Below the pieces are notes generated by a model. The model worked only from the letters and a program-made list of their open reading frames with translations, had not been told where the DNA came from and searched no databases. The translations under genes and the position numbers were made by a program. From JAGDMJ01 sp963809695 (GTDB lineage: Bacteria; Bacteroidota; Ignavibacteria; UBA10030; UBA6906): 64,000 nucleotides of DNA. Below are positions 33,384 to 42,149 of this stretch, in pieces. Location: the NCBI GenBank assembly GCA_963809695.1, contig CAWEKI010000009.1:372001-436000 (forward strand), written 5' to 3'. Each line of letters begins with the position of its first letter. The first letter of the stretch is position 1.

Positions 33384-35600
33384 CTACTTCAAAAGCACCA
33401 TCTGTCTGGAGGCGACAAACGATCCTGCCATCAGGCGGCAGATATATACCCCACTCGCCAGGCCGCTCGCATCGAAGCTGTCCTGATAGCTCCCCGCTGC
33501 TCTTTGTCCATCCACCAACACGGCGACCTCCCGGCCGAGCATATCGTAGACCACCAGCCGCACGTGACTGGCAACTGACAACTGGCTACTGACTACAGTT
33601 TTGGGATTGAACGGGTTCGGGTAGTTCTGTTCCAACCGTGTCGCCATCGGGAGCAGCTCCGCCGGTTCGCGCACGGCGTTCGCGCCGAAGCTGACATACG
33701 CGCGGATGGAGTAGGCAAATGCGTTCCCCGGTGAGCTCTGATCATTGAGTATATACCAATTATCGCTGGTTGCTTCCGTGTAGTACGTGTAGCTGTGGAA
33801 GACGTCACCGCTGGTATAGGGCTCATCCACCACCATGACGCGCGGATACGTACTTGAAGTTCCTACATACGGGAAAGCCACCGCAAAATCCGTCCCGGCA
33901 TCAATCCCGAATGACCGCAGATCAATTTTTACCCAGGGAGATGTTCCGGTCCTGGTGGCAACTACGGGAACTGCAACCGGTGCTCCCAGGGGACTCGGCT
34001 GTTGAACGCCTGAGAACCTGTAAATGCCGCCATTGATCGTCCCCGCCATGTGCAAGGCAACCCGCACAGAATCAAGATGCGCTCCCGGCACGCCGTTGAA
34101 CCAGACGCACGCGCTATCCCCCGCCTGGAGCGGAAGATATCCTGTCGGCTCTGAAGTATCATATTTCAGTTCAACACTGTTGGCGCCGCTACCGCTGGAC
34201 TGGTAGCTATACGTAGCCGAATTGTTCTGGCTGGTGTTGATCACGACAAAATGAATCTCCGAATAAGCTGAGCCGAACCCAGGTTCATGGAATTCGATTC
34301 CAGGTGTCACGCTGAGGACCCGGCTAGGAGCACCGATCTCCACCGCCTTGATGACCAGATTGGCACTCGACGTCGAAAAGCTGATGCGGAGGTCCGCTCC
34401 CCCCGTGTATGAGAGGTACTGGGCTGCCAGAGCGTAGACCGTCTCTCCGGTGAGAGGCACGTTCGGGTTTACAAATGTAGTTCCGGCAGCTTTCGGGAGA
34501 TCAGGATACATGTACCCGTAGCGCGGATCCACGGTGGCATCGTCGAGAATATTGGCCACCAGCCAGTCCGGGAAGATATCGGCGAACCGCCTGGCAGAAC
34601 CATAGCTTGCCAGACCGGCATCAAGGCCCGCTATCCCGTGCAAGGATGATGCGACGATCGGCATGAGGAGCCCTGCACCGAACTGGTCGCCGAAATACTG
34701 GAAAAACCGCCCCGCGCGGGAATAATCATTCAAGACACCCGGGTCGCCAACAGCGCGCCAGTCGAAGAGAGAATGGTTCGTCTCGTTGACGTAACCGCTC
34801 TGGTTCTTGATACCGTAGCCGCAATGCGACTCCGCAAAACAGGAACACCCTTCGTTGACGAACGTGATCTCGCCGGCATCCTTGCTCCAGTGGATCATGT
34901 GCTGAAACTCATGAGCCGCCGTGCTCATCGCCGCCGTGACTCCCCACGCCTGTGTGAGATCCAGTGGATTCGCGTCGACATAGTAGATCTCCGCGTTGTT
35001 GCCATTGGGGTATCCAAGGACCTCATTGCCGCTCCAGAAGTAGCCTGCCACGTATCCTCCTGAGCCAGTATACCCATCATTAATATCCAGAATGAGGATG
35101 ACGATCCTGGAATCGCCGTCAATGTCCGGCGGAGTCCCAAAGGTGTTGACATCCATTTCATAGACCCCCTTGGAAGCGTTCGCAGGCGTATGGTTATCAA
35201 AAGCATTCATGACAGAATCGACGGCTGCCTGCGTCGCCCTCGTCCCCCAGGATGCGTCTTCCACAAACACGTAGCAGTGCGTGCCGATGGCACGGCAGGT
35301 AGAGGGCACGTCATACCAGGTGGTGGTGCCGAATGTCTGGGCCTTCCACGTATGGGTCGATCCGACGACGAAACTCCACGAAGGTTTCAGCAATGCGGAC
35401 CGTGTGAGCGCTTCAGGATGCTGCGCGACATAGGCAACGACCTCCTGGCTTTCCCGCTGCAGGAGATGGGAACCCGCAATGGGGAACATCCCCGAAGGAA
35501 GCCCGTCCGCAGCACGCGTTGAGAGGACAGCCTGGCTGAATGCCACAACAGGCAGAGCGAGAACCAGAAGTGCCGTGAGAACACTCGTCCGCGGTCTCAT
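33384..35600 (-). CDS. Secreted metallopeptidase with type IX secretion C-terminal domain
   Basis: 738 residues. A signal peptide (about 1-22) is followed by a propeptide-like region. The zinc site AAHEFQHMIHW has His230, Glu231 and His234, with a downstream Glu250 in FVNEGCSCFAE as probable third ligand, as in the hyicolysin/M30 and M6-like groups. Cys pairs (around 102-109 and 252-260) may form disulphides. A beta-rich middle (about 380-640) precedes a type-A T9SS sorting domain beginning near NYPNPFNP (about 665) and ending SGVYICRLMAGSF...RQMVLLK. The protein is therefore probably exported across the outer membrane and anchored or released. A small lipoprotein gene lies 37 bases upstream. 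Confidence 0.82.
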   Translation of the reverse strand: MRPRTSVLTALLVLALPVVAFSQAVLSTRAADGLPSGMFPIAGSHLLQRESQEVVAYVAQHPEALTRSALLKPSWSFVVGSTHTWKAQTFGTTTWYDVPSTCRAIGTHCYVFVEDASWGTRATQAAVDSVMNAFDNHTPANASKGVYEMDVNTFGTPPDIDGDSRIVILILDINDGYTGSGGYVAGYFWSGNEVLGYPNGNNAEIYYVDANPLDLTQAWGVTAAMSTAAHEFQHMIHWSKDAGEITFVNEGCSCFAESHCGYGIKNQSGYVNETNHSLFDWRAVGDPGVLNDYSRAGRFFQYFGDQFGAGLLMPIVASSLHGIAGLDAGLASYGSARRFADIFPDWLVANILDDATVDPRYGYMYPDLPKAAGTTFVNPNVPLTGETVYALAAQYLSYTGGADLRISFSTSSANLVIKAVEIGAPSRVLSVTPGIEFHEPGFGSAYSEIHFVVINTSQNNSATYSYQSSGSGANSVELKYDTSEPTGYLPLQAGDSACVWFNGVPGAHLDSVRVALHMAGTINGGIYRFSGVQQPSPLGAPVAVPVVATRTGTSPWVKIDLRSFGIDAGTDFAVAFPYVGTSSTYPRVMVVDEPYTSGDVFHSYTYYTEATSDNWYILNDQSSPGNAFAYSIRAYVSFGANAVREPAELLPMATRLEQNYPNPFNPKTVVSSQLSVASHVRLVVYDMLGREVAVLVDGQRAAGSYQDSFDASGLASGVYICRLMAGSFVASRQMVLLK

Positions 35601-35637
35601 GTAAGAGTCTCCAAGAAAGTGGGAAGAATCGGAGGGG

Positions 35638-35952
35638 TCACTGCTTTACTATCTCGGCTAGTTTTACACGAACAGCCCGGCCTTCAGGAACCTGAGAGGT
35701 CCCTTCGTACGAAACCTGTGCAAGCTCGCCTTGATGGCCGCGAAGGTATTTGTCAACCTCGGGCGAGCAGAGCAAGACAACGTAGTTCCGCTCATCGAGT
35801 TGAAGGGCGAGCTGCGTGAACGGGTCGTTCCCCAATAGATACACCTTCCCCTGCAATTCCCCTTGCTCACTCATCGGCACCGTTGTGCTCCTGCACCCGA
35901 AAGAGGCCAGAAGCAGGAACAGGCTGCTCATCAATGCTGTTCGTCGAATCAT
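35638..35952 (-). CDS. Small lipoprotein, unknown function
   Basis: 104 residues with a lipoprotein signal: charged start, hydrophobic core, then the lipobox LASFGC with the lipid-bearing Cys at about 20. The mature part is about 84 residues and beta-prone (GKVYLLGNDPFTQLALQL, RNYVVLLC), compatible with a small OB- or barrel-like fold. No family recognised. It is probably co-transcribed with the peptidase downstream, so a role in its folding, anchoring or inhibition is possible but unproven. Confidence 0.7.
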   Translation of the reverse strand: MIRRTALMSSLFLLLASFGCRSTTVPMSEQGELQGKVYLLGNDPFTQLALQLDERNYVVLLCSPEVDKYLRGHQGELAQVSYEGTSQVPEGRAVRVKLAEIVKQ

Positions 35953-36023
35953 AGGCGTTTTCTGAGACCAAGATACAAGAAATCAGGAAATTCTCCTAGC
36001 AAAAAAAACGTGGTTTCCCTCAC

Positions 36024-36098
36024 ATTCTGCGTTTTGGTCACCCCACCGCTCTCCAGGCGATAGAAGTGCACACCGGATGAGACGGCATGCAACGAGGA
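36024..36098 (-). pseudogene. Remnant of a T9SS C-terminal sorting domain
   Basis: On the minus strand the stretch reads SSLHAVSSGVHFYRLESGGV followed by TKTQN. This matches the last strand pair of type-A T9SS tails, for example ASGVYFCRLKAGGF and ASGVYICRLMAGSF in the two intact proteins of this window. No start codon, NPFNP motif or body precedes it, and the frame then drifts into unrelated residues. I read it as the leftover of a deleted secreted protein. Confidence 0.5.
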
Positions 36099-36214
36099 TG
36101 CGCCTGTTTCGGCGTAAGAACCGCGCCGAATGCAAAGCAAGTTGAATCTGGAATGGTGAAATCAACGCCACATCTAGGGAGCGCGCATACGCTAGCGGCA
36201 GCGCATAATCCGGA

Positions 36215-39184
36215 TCACTTCAGTTCTTTTCGTAAAACCTCCGCTGTGGGTGAGTCCGTCGCGCGGACAAGCTCCTCGGGGGTGCCTTCTGCCACGATCT
36301 TCCCCCCTTCGTCTCCTCCGCCCGGGCCAAGGTCAACAATCCAATCGGCGGTCTTGATCACATCCAGGTTGTGCTCGATGACAATGACGGTGTTCCCTTT
36401 GTCCACGAGTTTGTTCAAGACGTCGAGTAACATGCGGATGTCTTCGAAATGTAGTCCGGTCGTGGGCTCATCCAGAATGTACAGGGTGTTGCCGGTACCC
36501 ACCTTGGAGAGCTCCGTTGAGAGCTTCACTCTCTGCGCCTCTCCTCCGCTCAGCGTGGTTGCCTGCTGTCCAAGCTTGATGTATCCCAGCCCAACGTCGT
36601 ACAGGGTTTGCAGCTTCCGCTGCAACCCAGGAATTTCGCTGAAGAAATCCACCGCCTCGGCGACCGTCATATCAAGGACGTCGGCGATGGACTTGCCTTT
36701 GTACAGGACCTGAAGCGTTTCCCGGTTGTAGCGCTTCCCTTTGCACACATCGCACTGAACATAGACGTCCGGAAGAAAGTTCATTTCAATTTTCTTTACC
36801 CCATCCCCCTCACACGCCTCGCAACGCCCCCCCGCAACGTTAAAACTGAATCGGCCGGGCTTGTACCCCCGGATCTTTGCTTCCGGCATTTGCGTAAAAA
36901 GGTCCCGGATGAGGCCAAACAGGGCTGTATAGGTGGCTGGGTTCGACCGCGGCGTCCGGCCGATCGGCGATTGGTCAATGTCGATCACCTTGTCGATATT
37001 CTTGACCCCATCCACCTTCTTGAAGGGAAGAGGCACAAGCTTGGACTTGTAGAACGTTCGAGAGAGAATGCGATAGAGCGTTTCATCGATCAATGAGGAT
37101 TTTCCCGAGCCACTCACGCCTGTCACGGCAATAAATGTCCCAAGGGGGAGCCGGAGAGTAACATCCTGGAGGTTGTTCCCGGTTGCCCCGTGCAAGGCGA
37201 TCATCCTCCCGTTCCCCTTCCTGCGTTCTAGCGGGACTGGAATCGTCCGCGTGCCCAGGAGATACTGGGCGGTATAGGAGATAGGCTCAAAGCCGTTTCC
37301 GGAGGTCGGGATCAGATCATTGCGCAGGGCGAGCTTGTCCGGAGCGCCGGCCGTCACCAGGTAGCCGCCATGTTCTCCCGCACCCGGACCCAGGTCGATC
37401 ACGTAGTCTGCGCTCAGGATCATTTCCTTATCATGCTCCACAACGATCACGGTGTTCCCGAGATCTCTCAACCGCTTCAAGGAGTCGATCAGCTTGATGT
37501 TGTCCCGCTGATGAAGTCCGATGCTTGGCTCGTCAAGGATGTAGAGGACTCCCACGAGCTGGGACCCGATCTGCGTTGCCAGTCTGATGCGCTGCCCCTC
37601 GCCGCCGGAGAGGGTTCGCGCGGGCCGATCCATGGTCAGATAATCGAGCCCCACATTCAAGAGGAACTCCAGCCGTTGCCGGATCTCCTTGAGGATCGGT
37701 GCGGCGATGGCTGTCTGGCGCACCGGAAGAGTGAGGGTACGGAAAAATGCGGCGGCTTCCGTGATGGAAAGACCCACGATGTCCTGAATGCCATACCGTC
37801 GTTCAGCATCGGCGTCCTCGATCATGACCGCCAGGCTCTCTTTCTTCAGCCTCCCCCCTTTGCACTCGGGGCAGGGCATCGCGTTCATGTATGCTTCGAC
37901 CCATTCCCGGATGTTGTTCGAGCTCGTGTCGCTGTAATAGTGCTTGAGGATATCCAACATCCCGCCAAACCGATGCCGGTACGTCACGCTGCGTCCGCTG
38001 GCGTAGCGGTATTCAATTTCAAATTTTTCCTCTCCCCCTCCGTTGAGGAGAACTTCCTGGGCGCGTTTCGACATTTTCCTGATCGGCGTGTCAAAATCGA
38101 ACCCGTACGCCTTGCCCACTGCCTTGATCTGGCTGAAGACCCATGTCTGTCTCGGCTTGCCGAGCGGCGCGAGCCCTTCTTCGTTGATGGAAAGGGATGA
38201 ATCGGGGATCATGAGGCGCGTATCGAACTCTTTCACCTCGCCGAGGCCGTTGCAGGTGGGACATGCCCCAAAGGGCGAATTGAAGGAAAAGGAATTCGGC
38301 GCCGGTTCCTCATAGCTGATGTTGCAGAAGGGGCAGGACAGATGCCTGCTAAAAAGGATATCGTCCTGGCCCTTTGCCGACTTTTTCGGCCCGGACGCCC
38401 CTTTTGCGCTTCGACGAGCTTTCCCCAGTCCGCTGCCCGTCTCCGGACCGGGCAAGACATTTGCAATCATCGTGCCGCTCCCGAACCGGAGCGCCACCTC
38501 CACCGAATCGGCAACGCGCGACCGGGACTCGCTCCGCACGATGATGCGGTCAACCACGATCTCGACGGAGTGAACCTTGTAGCGGTCCACCTGCATGCCG
38601 CTTTCGATCTCACGGACAACACCATCGACACGTACGCGCAGAAACCCATCGCGGAGCATCTCTTCGAACAGCTCCCGGTAGTGTCCCTTTCTTCCCCGCA
38701 CCGCTGGAGCAAGGATCTGAACCTTCGCCCCGTCCGGCAGCTTCATGATGCTGTCGATGATCTGGTCGGTGGTTTGTTTCTGGACCATTCTTCCGCATTG
38801 CCAGCAGAACTGGGTCCCCGCACGCGCGAAGAGCAACCGCAGGTAATCATAGATCTCGGTCACCGTGCCGACGGTCGAGCGGGGATTCGGACTGACCGTC
38901 TTCTGCTCGATGGAGATGGCAGGGCTGAGGCCCTCGATATAGTCCACGTCCGGCCGCTCCATCACATCCAGGAATTGCCGGGCATACGCGGAGAGGCTTT
39001 CCACGAAACGCCGCTGTCCCTCGGCATAGACGGTATCAAAGGCAAGGCTGGATTTTCCGGAACCGGAAAGCCCGGTGATCACCGCGAGCTTGTTGCGAGG
39101 GATATCAACATCGATGTCCTTGAGGTTATGTTCCCGGGCTCCGCGGATGACAATGGCGTCCGATTCCGGCTGGCGTTCACTCAA
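36215..39184 (-). CDS. uvrA: Excinuclease ABC subunit A
   Basis: DNA-damage recognition ATPase of nucleotide excision repair. 989 residues with two ABC modules. Walker A motifs are GLSGSGKSS (about 37-45) and GVSGSGKSS (about 690), and the signature LSGGEGQRIRLA and LSGGEAQRVKLS motifs are present. Zinc modules have CPFC...CPTC, CPEC and CEAC...CDVC pairs. It is longer than the usual 940 because of a Gly/Lys/Ser-rich insertion before the first zinc finger (around 260-280). The start is TTG 39184, whose TTGA overlaps the DUF58 stop, behind GGGGAAGAA. It is the last gene of a three-gene leftward operon. Confidence 0.95.
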   Translation of the reverse strand: MSERQPESDAIVIRGAREHNLKDIDVDIPRNKLAVITGLSGSGKSSLAFDTVYAEGQRRFVESLSAYARQFLDVMERPDVDYIEGLSPAISIEQKTVSPNPRSTVGTVTEIYDYLRLLFARAGTQFCWQCGRMVQKQTTDQIIDSIMKLPDGAKVQILAPAVRGRKGHYRELFEEMLRDGFLRVRVDGVVREIESGMQVDRYKVHSVEIVVDRIIVRSESRSRVADSVEVALRFGSGTMIANVLPGPETGSGLGKARRSAKGASGPKKSAKGQDDILFSRHLSCPFCNISYEEPAPNSFSFNSPFGACPTCNGLGEVKEFDTRLMIPDSSLSINEEGLAPLGKPRQTWVFSQIKAVGKAYGFDFDTPIRKMSKRAQEVLLNGGGEEKFEIEYRYASGRSVTYRHRFGGMLDILKHYYSDTSSNNIREWVEAYMNAMPCPECKGGRLKKESLAVMIEDADAERRYGIQDIVGLSITEAAAFFRTLTLPVRQTAIAAPILKEIRQRLEFLLNVGLDYLTMDRPARTLSGGEGQRIRLATQIGSQLVGVLYILDEPSIGLHQRDNIKLIDSLKRLRDLGNTVIVVEHDKEMILSADYVIDLGPGAGEHGGYLVTAGAPDKLALRNDLIPTSGNGFEPISYTAQYLLGTRTIPVPLERRKGNGRMIALHGATGNNLQDVTLRLPLGTFIAVTGVSGSGKSSLIDETLYRILSRTFYKSKLVPLPFKKVDGVKNIDKVIDIDQSPIGRTPRSNPATYTALFGLIRDLFTQMPEAKIRGYKPGRFSFNVAGGRCEACEGDGVKKIEMNFLPDVYVQCDVCKGKRYNRETLQVLYKGKSIADVLDMTVAEAVDFFSEIPGLQRKLQTLYDVGLGYIKLGQQATTLSGGEAQRVKLSTELSKVGTGNTLYILDEPTTGLHFEDIRMLLDVLNKLVDKGNTVIVIEHNLDVIKTADWIVDLGPGGGDEGGKIVAEGTPEELVRATDSPTAEVLRKELK

Positions 39185-40089
39185 TAAATTCTTCCCCGTT
39201 TGCTCAAGTATTCCACCAATGCGACGTCAAACGGCGTGCCGGTGTCCAGCAGGACGTAGTCCACATAGTTCTCGCGGCAACTGCGTTTGTATTTTTCAAG
39301 AAACGTTTTCATTGCCTCCTGGTAAGAGCGCTGGATCTGCCAGGGCTGCGTCATCATCTTCTCCTCCGTCTCCACATCCGTGAAAAGGGCTTCTCCGCCG
39401 AACGCAAAGCTCCGCTCCATCGGATCGAGGACCTGCATCACGATCACTTCGTTCTTCTTGTGCCGGAAGTGTTTGAGCGCAGCAATGACCTGGTCGGGAT
39501 CATCCAGCAGGTCGCTGATCACGATTACCAGGCCGCGCCGCTTGATGCGTTCGGCAATCTGATGGAGCGACTTTCCTGCGCCGGTGGTGCCGGAGGGGCG
39601 CAGCCGTTGAAGCTCGATCAGGATCTGACGGAGGTAGGCCTTGGTTGCGTGCGGAGGAAGATAGGAGGTGATCTCCTGGTCAAAGAGCGCCAGGCCGACA
39701 GCGTCCTGCTGCTTGATCATCATGAAGGATAGTGCGGCAGCGATGTAGGAGCCGTATTCAAGCTTGGACAGTTGTCCGGGAGACGCATACCCCATGGACC
39801 GGCTCGTGTCCAGAATGATGTAGGATTTGAGGTTGGTCTCTTCTTCGTATTGCTTGATGTAGTAGCGGTCGGTCTTCCCGTACAGCTTCCAATCGATGTG
39901 CCGGATCTCGTCCCCCGGCATGTACTGTCGGTGTTCGGCAAATTCCACACTGAATCCATGATACGGGCTCTGGTGCAATCCCGTTATGAACCCCTCCACG
40001 ACAAGCCGGGCCCGCAGTTCCATGTTCGCCAGCTTAGAGACGACATGGGGCTTGAGATATTGCCTGTAGTCCTCCGCCACGGTCGCCAC
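39181..40089 (-). CDS. DUF58 domain protein (VWA-like)
   Basis: 302 residues with the DUF58 pattern: GDEIRHIDWKLYGKTDRYYI (about 53-72), then LKSYIILDTSRSMG, a MIDAS-like DxSxS motif of von Willebrand A folds. Later come KRRGLVIVISDLLDD and a short C-terminal part. No membrane span is evident, unlike many DUF58 proteins. Such proteins usually accompany a MoxR ATPase, which is not visible here. It starts with GTG 40089 shortly after the lipoprotein stop, and its stop overlaps uvrA, so its presence beside a repair gene is an operon fact rather than evidence of function. Confidence 0.85.
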   Translation of the reverse strand: MATVAEDYRQYLKPHVVSKLANMELRARLVVEGFITGLHQSPYHGFSVEFAEHRQYMPGDEIRHIDWKLYGKTDRYYIKQYEEETNLKSYIILDTSRSMGYASPGQLSKLEYGSYIAAALSFMMIKQQDAVGLALFDQEITSYLPPHATKAYLRQILIELQRLRPSGTTGAGKSLHQIAERIKRRGLVIVISDLLDDPDQVIAALKHFRHKKNEVIVMQVLDPMERSFAFGGEALFTDVETEEKMMTQPWQIQRSYQEAMKTFLEKYKRSCRENYVDYVLLDTGTPFDVALVEYLSKRGRIY

Positions 40090-40092
40090 CCC

Positions 40093-40683
40093 TCACATTG
40101 GATGTTGACGCGCACCCACCTTTTTGGGTTTGCTTCCCGCCACCACGCCCTGCTTCTGTGCCTTCAGGCTATCCGACGGGAGAAGTTCCTCGGGGGATTT
40201 TCCCAGTTCGTTCAGCTCGAATTGCGCTGAGCCCGCCATCTCATGATGTGGATACCGATCCAGGAAACGCCTGTACCATGCGGCGGCGCTGTCAAGCAGA
40301 TGAAGATCATTATTGTACAGGTAACCCACAAGAAACGTGGCAACAGGAGCCTTTTGTGCGTCCGGATATTTCTCCGCATAGAGCTTGTAGGAAACAACAG
40401 CCTGCGCGGGATCCCGCATTTCATCGTTGCGGATTGTCGCGGCCCTGAACAGCGCACGCTCTGCAAGCGGATCGTCCGGATACTCGGACACGACTTTCAT
40501 GTAATTTTCCAGCGCCGGCTCAAAGAGGTTGCCCCTGCCTTCCCGGTTGCGCAGCGTGTCTGCAGTCTGCTTTGCCAACGTGTACGCATCCTCGGCTTTC
40601 GAAAAATAGTCGTTGGCGGAGCGCTTTCCACAGCCGGCAAGCAGAAGAAGCAGTACCAGGACTGGAGGCCAGAGTCGTTTCAT
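40093..40683 (-). CDS. TPR-type lipoprotein (BamD/YbgF-like)
   Basis: 196 residues with a signal peptide ending in the lipobox LLLAGC (Cys at about 18). The mature part is helical and built from tetratricopeptide-like units (NLFEPALENYMKVVSEYPDD, DSAAAWYRRFLDRYPHHEMA), resembling the BamD/YbgF group of outer-membrane assembly factors. The C terminus is basic. It opens the operon with DUF58 and uvrA behind a near-consensus promoter. Confidence 0.8.
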   Translation of the reverse strand: MKRLWPPVLVLLLLLAGCGKRSANDYFSKAEDAYTLAKQTADTLRNREGRGNLFEPALENYMKVVSEYPDDPLAERALFRAATIRNDEMRDPAQAVVSYKLYAEKYPDAQKAPVATFLVGYLYNNDLHLLDSAAAWYRRFLDRYPHHEMAGSAQFELNELGKSPEELLPSDSLKAQKQGVVAGSKPKKVGARQHPM

Positions 40684-40716
40684 GCCGCACTAATCCTTTC
40701 GGTTGTATGAATAAGC

Positions 40717-40745
40717 ATTATACAGAAAAAGCGGACGAAGGTCAA
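40717..40745 (-). promoter_or_regulatory. Strong promoter of the lipoprotein-DUF58-uvrA operon
   Basis: Minus strand TTGACC (40745-40740), 17 bases, perfect TATAAT (40722-40717). Predicted start near 40710, about 27 bases before ATG 40683, with AAAGGA as ribosome-binding site in the leader. Confidence 0.7.
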
Positions 40746-40770
40746 TTCTTCGACTCACGGATCGTAGTGA

Positions 40771-40814
40771 TCCTGACCGAGTCGCGATGTTTTTCATCGG
40801 GACGAGTTGAAGGA
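40771..40814. repeat. Palindromic intergenic repeat, copy 2 (overlaps the rsmB stop)
   Basis: Outer arms TCCT (40771-40774) and AGGA (40811-40814), with inner stem GTCGCGATG (40781-40789) and CATCGGGAC (40795-40803) around TTTTT, one mismatch. It is the same element as 1199-1243: arms, loop and flanking TGATCC/TGACCC align base for base, about three-quarters identical by eye. The last codons and TGA of rsmB (40814-40794) lie inside it. Confidence 0.6.
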
Positions 40815-42134
40815 CTCGAGGACTGCCGCGAAGTAGCCATCCGTTTGCGTCTTGTGCGGCAGGAGGGTCAGAAATGGGGTCTGTGACGGAAGGCTAATGC
40901 CCTGGCGTAAAAGGATTTCGGATGCGGAGACGGCCTGGAATTCCTGATGGCCTTTCAGAAATTGACCCACGACCTCCTCATTTTCCTCCATGAGCAATGA
41001 GCAGGTGGCATAAACAAGTCGTCCCCCGGGCTTTAGAAGCCGGGAATACTCCTCCAAGATGGAGAGCTGTCGTTCAGCGGCGGCAGCCAGGGACTGCCTC
41101 GCGAACCCCATCTTCGCGCCTGGATTCCGCCGGAACGTGCCTACGCCCGTGCACGGAGCATCAACAAGGACCGCATCTGCAAGGCCCTTCCATCGGTCGA
41201 TCTGCACGTCCCCCGCTTCGCAAAGCTGAACGATTGTGACCCCTGCCCGCTCTCCCCGCTCACGCAAGGCTGTCAATCGGCGCGGCTCGGTGTCGATCGC
41301 GAGGATCGAGCCGGTGTTTTGCATCAACGCGGCAATGTTCAGGGTCTTTCCGCCCGCACCCGCACACGCATCTACCACCCGGAAACCCGGGGCAGGCTCA
41401 AGCAGCAATGACAGGAGCTGGCTGCCTTCATCCTGCATCTCGAACGCGCCCTCCCGGAACGCATGAAGCGCATAAATGTTCATGCGCTTTTCCAGCGTGA
41501 GCCCCACGGGTGAAAACATGGTCCTGGCCGTTCTGATGCCTTCTTCCTGGAGCAGGGACTGGCATTCGTCGACGGTGCAGCGCAGGGTGTTGACACGGAC
41601 AGTCGTGGGAGCTTGAAGGTTTGAGGCCGCACAAAGCCGCTCCCCTTCTTCCTCTCCGAAGCGGACGATCCATTCTTGCACGATGCTTGCAGGTATGGAA
41701 TACGAAACGGCGAGCCGCTGGACGGGATCAGCATCCGCCGCGGGGACGGTGATCCGATCAATGGCTTCGAGAAGGTGCGCACAAACCGCTTCGTGCCCGG
41801 TAACGGACCGGACGGCGACAAGATCGGCGAGTATTGCTGAAGACTCCTCTCTCAGAATCAAGCGCGCGTAGGCAACATACAATTCCAGGGGGGTTGCCAC
41901 GGCTGCATCGCGGGAAGGAGCGGCAGAATCGCGCGCAGATGCAACATTGGCTTCAAGAAGGAGGAAATTCCTGAGGATCCCGTAAAGGGTCTCGGCAACG
42001 TACCGGCGGTCTTTGGAGCCGAGGTAATGCCGGGTTCGAAAGAACTCCGCAAGCACGCCGTCCGCTGGCCGGGGCTGGGATCGGACAAGCTCAAGGACTT
42101 CCAGAACATGTCCGATGAGCGAAGATTTTTTCAT
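40794..42134 (-). CDS. rsmB: 16S rRNA (cytosine-C5-)-methyltransferase, RsmB type
   Basis: 446 residues. The N-terminal third is a NusB-like helical domain (KDRRYVAETLYGILRNFLLL), and the rest a class I methyltransferase of the Nol1/NSUN family. The SAM site is VDACAGAGGKTLNIAA. The two catalytic cysteines lie in VDAPCTGVGTFRRNP and VYATCSLLMEENEE. The NusB-like start favours RsmB (C967) over RsmF. It lies 15 bases downstream of the asparaginase gene. Its C-terminal six codons and stop fall in the palindromic repeat. Confidence 0.9.
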   Translation of the reverse strand: MKKSSLIGHVLEVLELVRSQPRPADGVLAEFFRTRHYLGSKDRRYVAETLYGILRNFLLLEANVASARDSAAPSRDAAVATPLELYVAYARLILREESSAILADLVAVRSVTGHEAVCAHLLEAIDRITVPAADADPVQRLAVSYSIPASIVQEWIVRFGEEEGERLCAASNLQAPTTVRVNTLRCTVDECQSLLQEEGIRTARTMFSPVGLTLEKRMNIYALHAFREGAFEMQDEGSQLLSLLLEPAPGFRVVDACAGAGGKTLNIAALMQNTGSILAIDTEPRRLTALRERGERAGVTIVQLCEAGDVQIDRWKGLADAVLVDAPCTGVGTFRRNPGAKMGFARQSLAAAAERQLSILEEYSRLLKPGGRLVYATCSLLMEENEEVVGQFLKGHQEFQAVSASEILLRQGISLPSQTPFLTLLPHKTQTDGYFAAVLESFNSSR

Positions 42135-42149
42135 GCGGATACACTGGCA

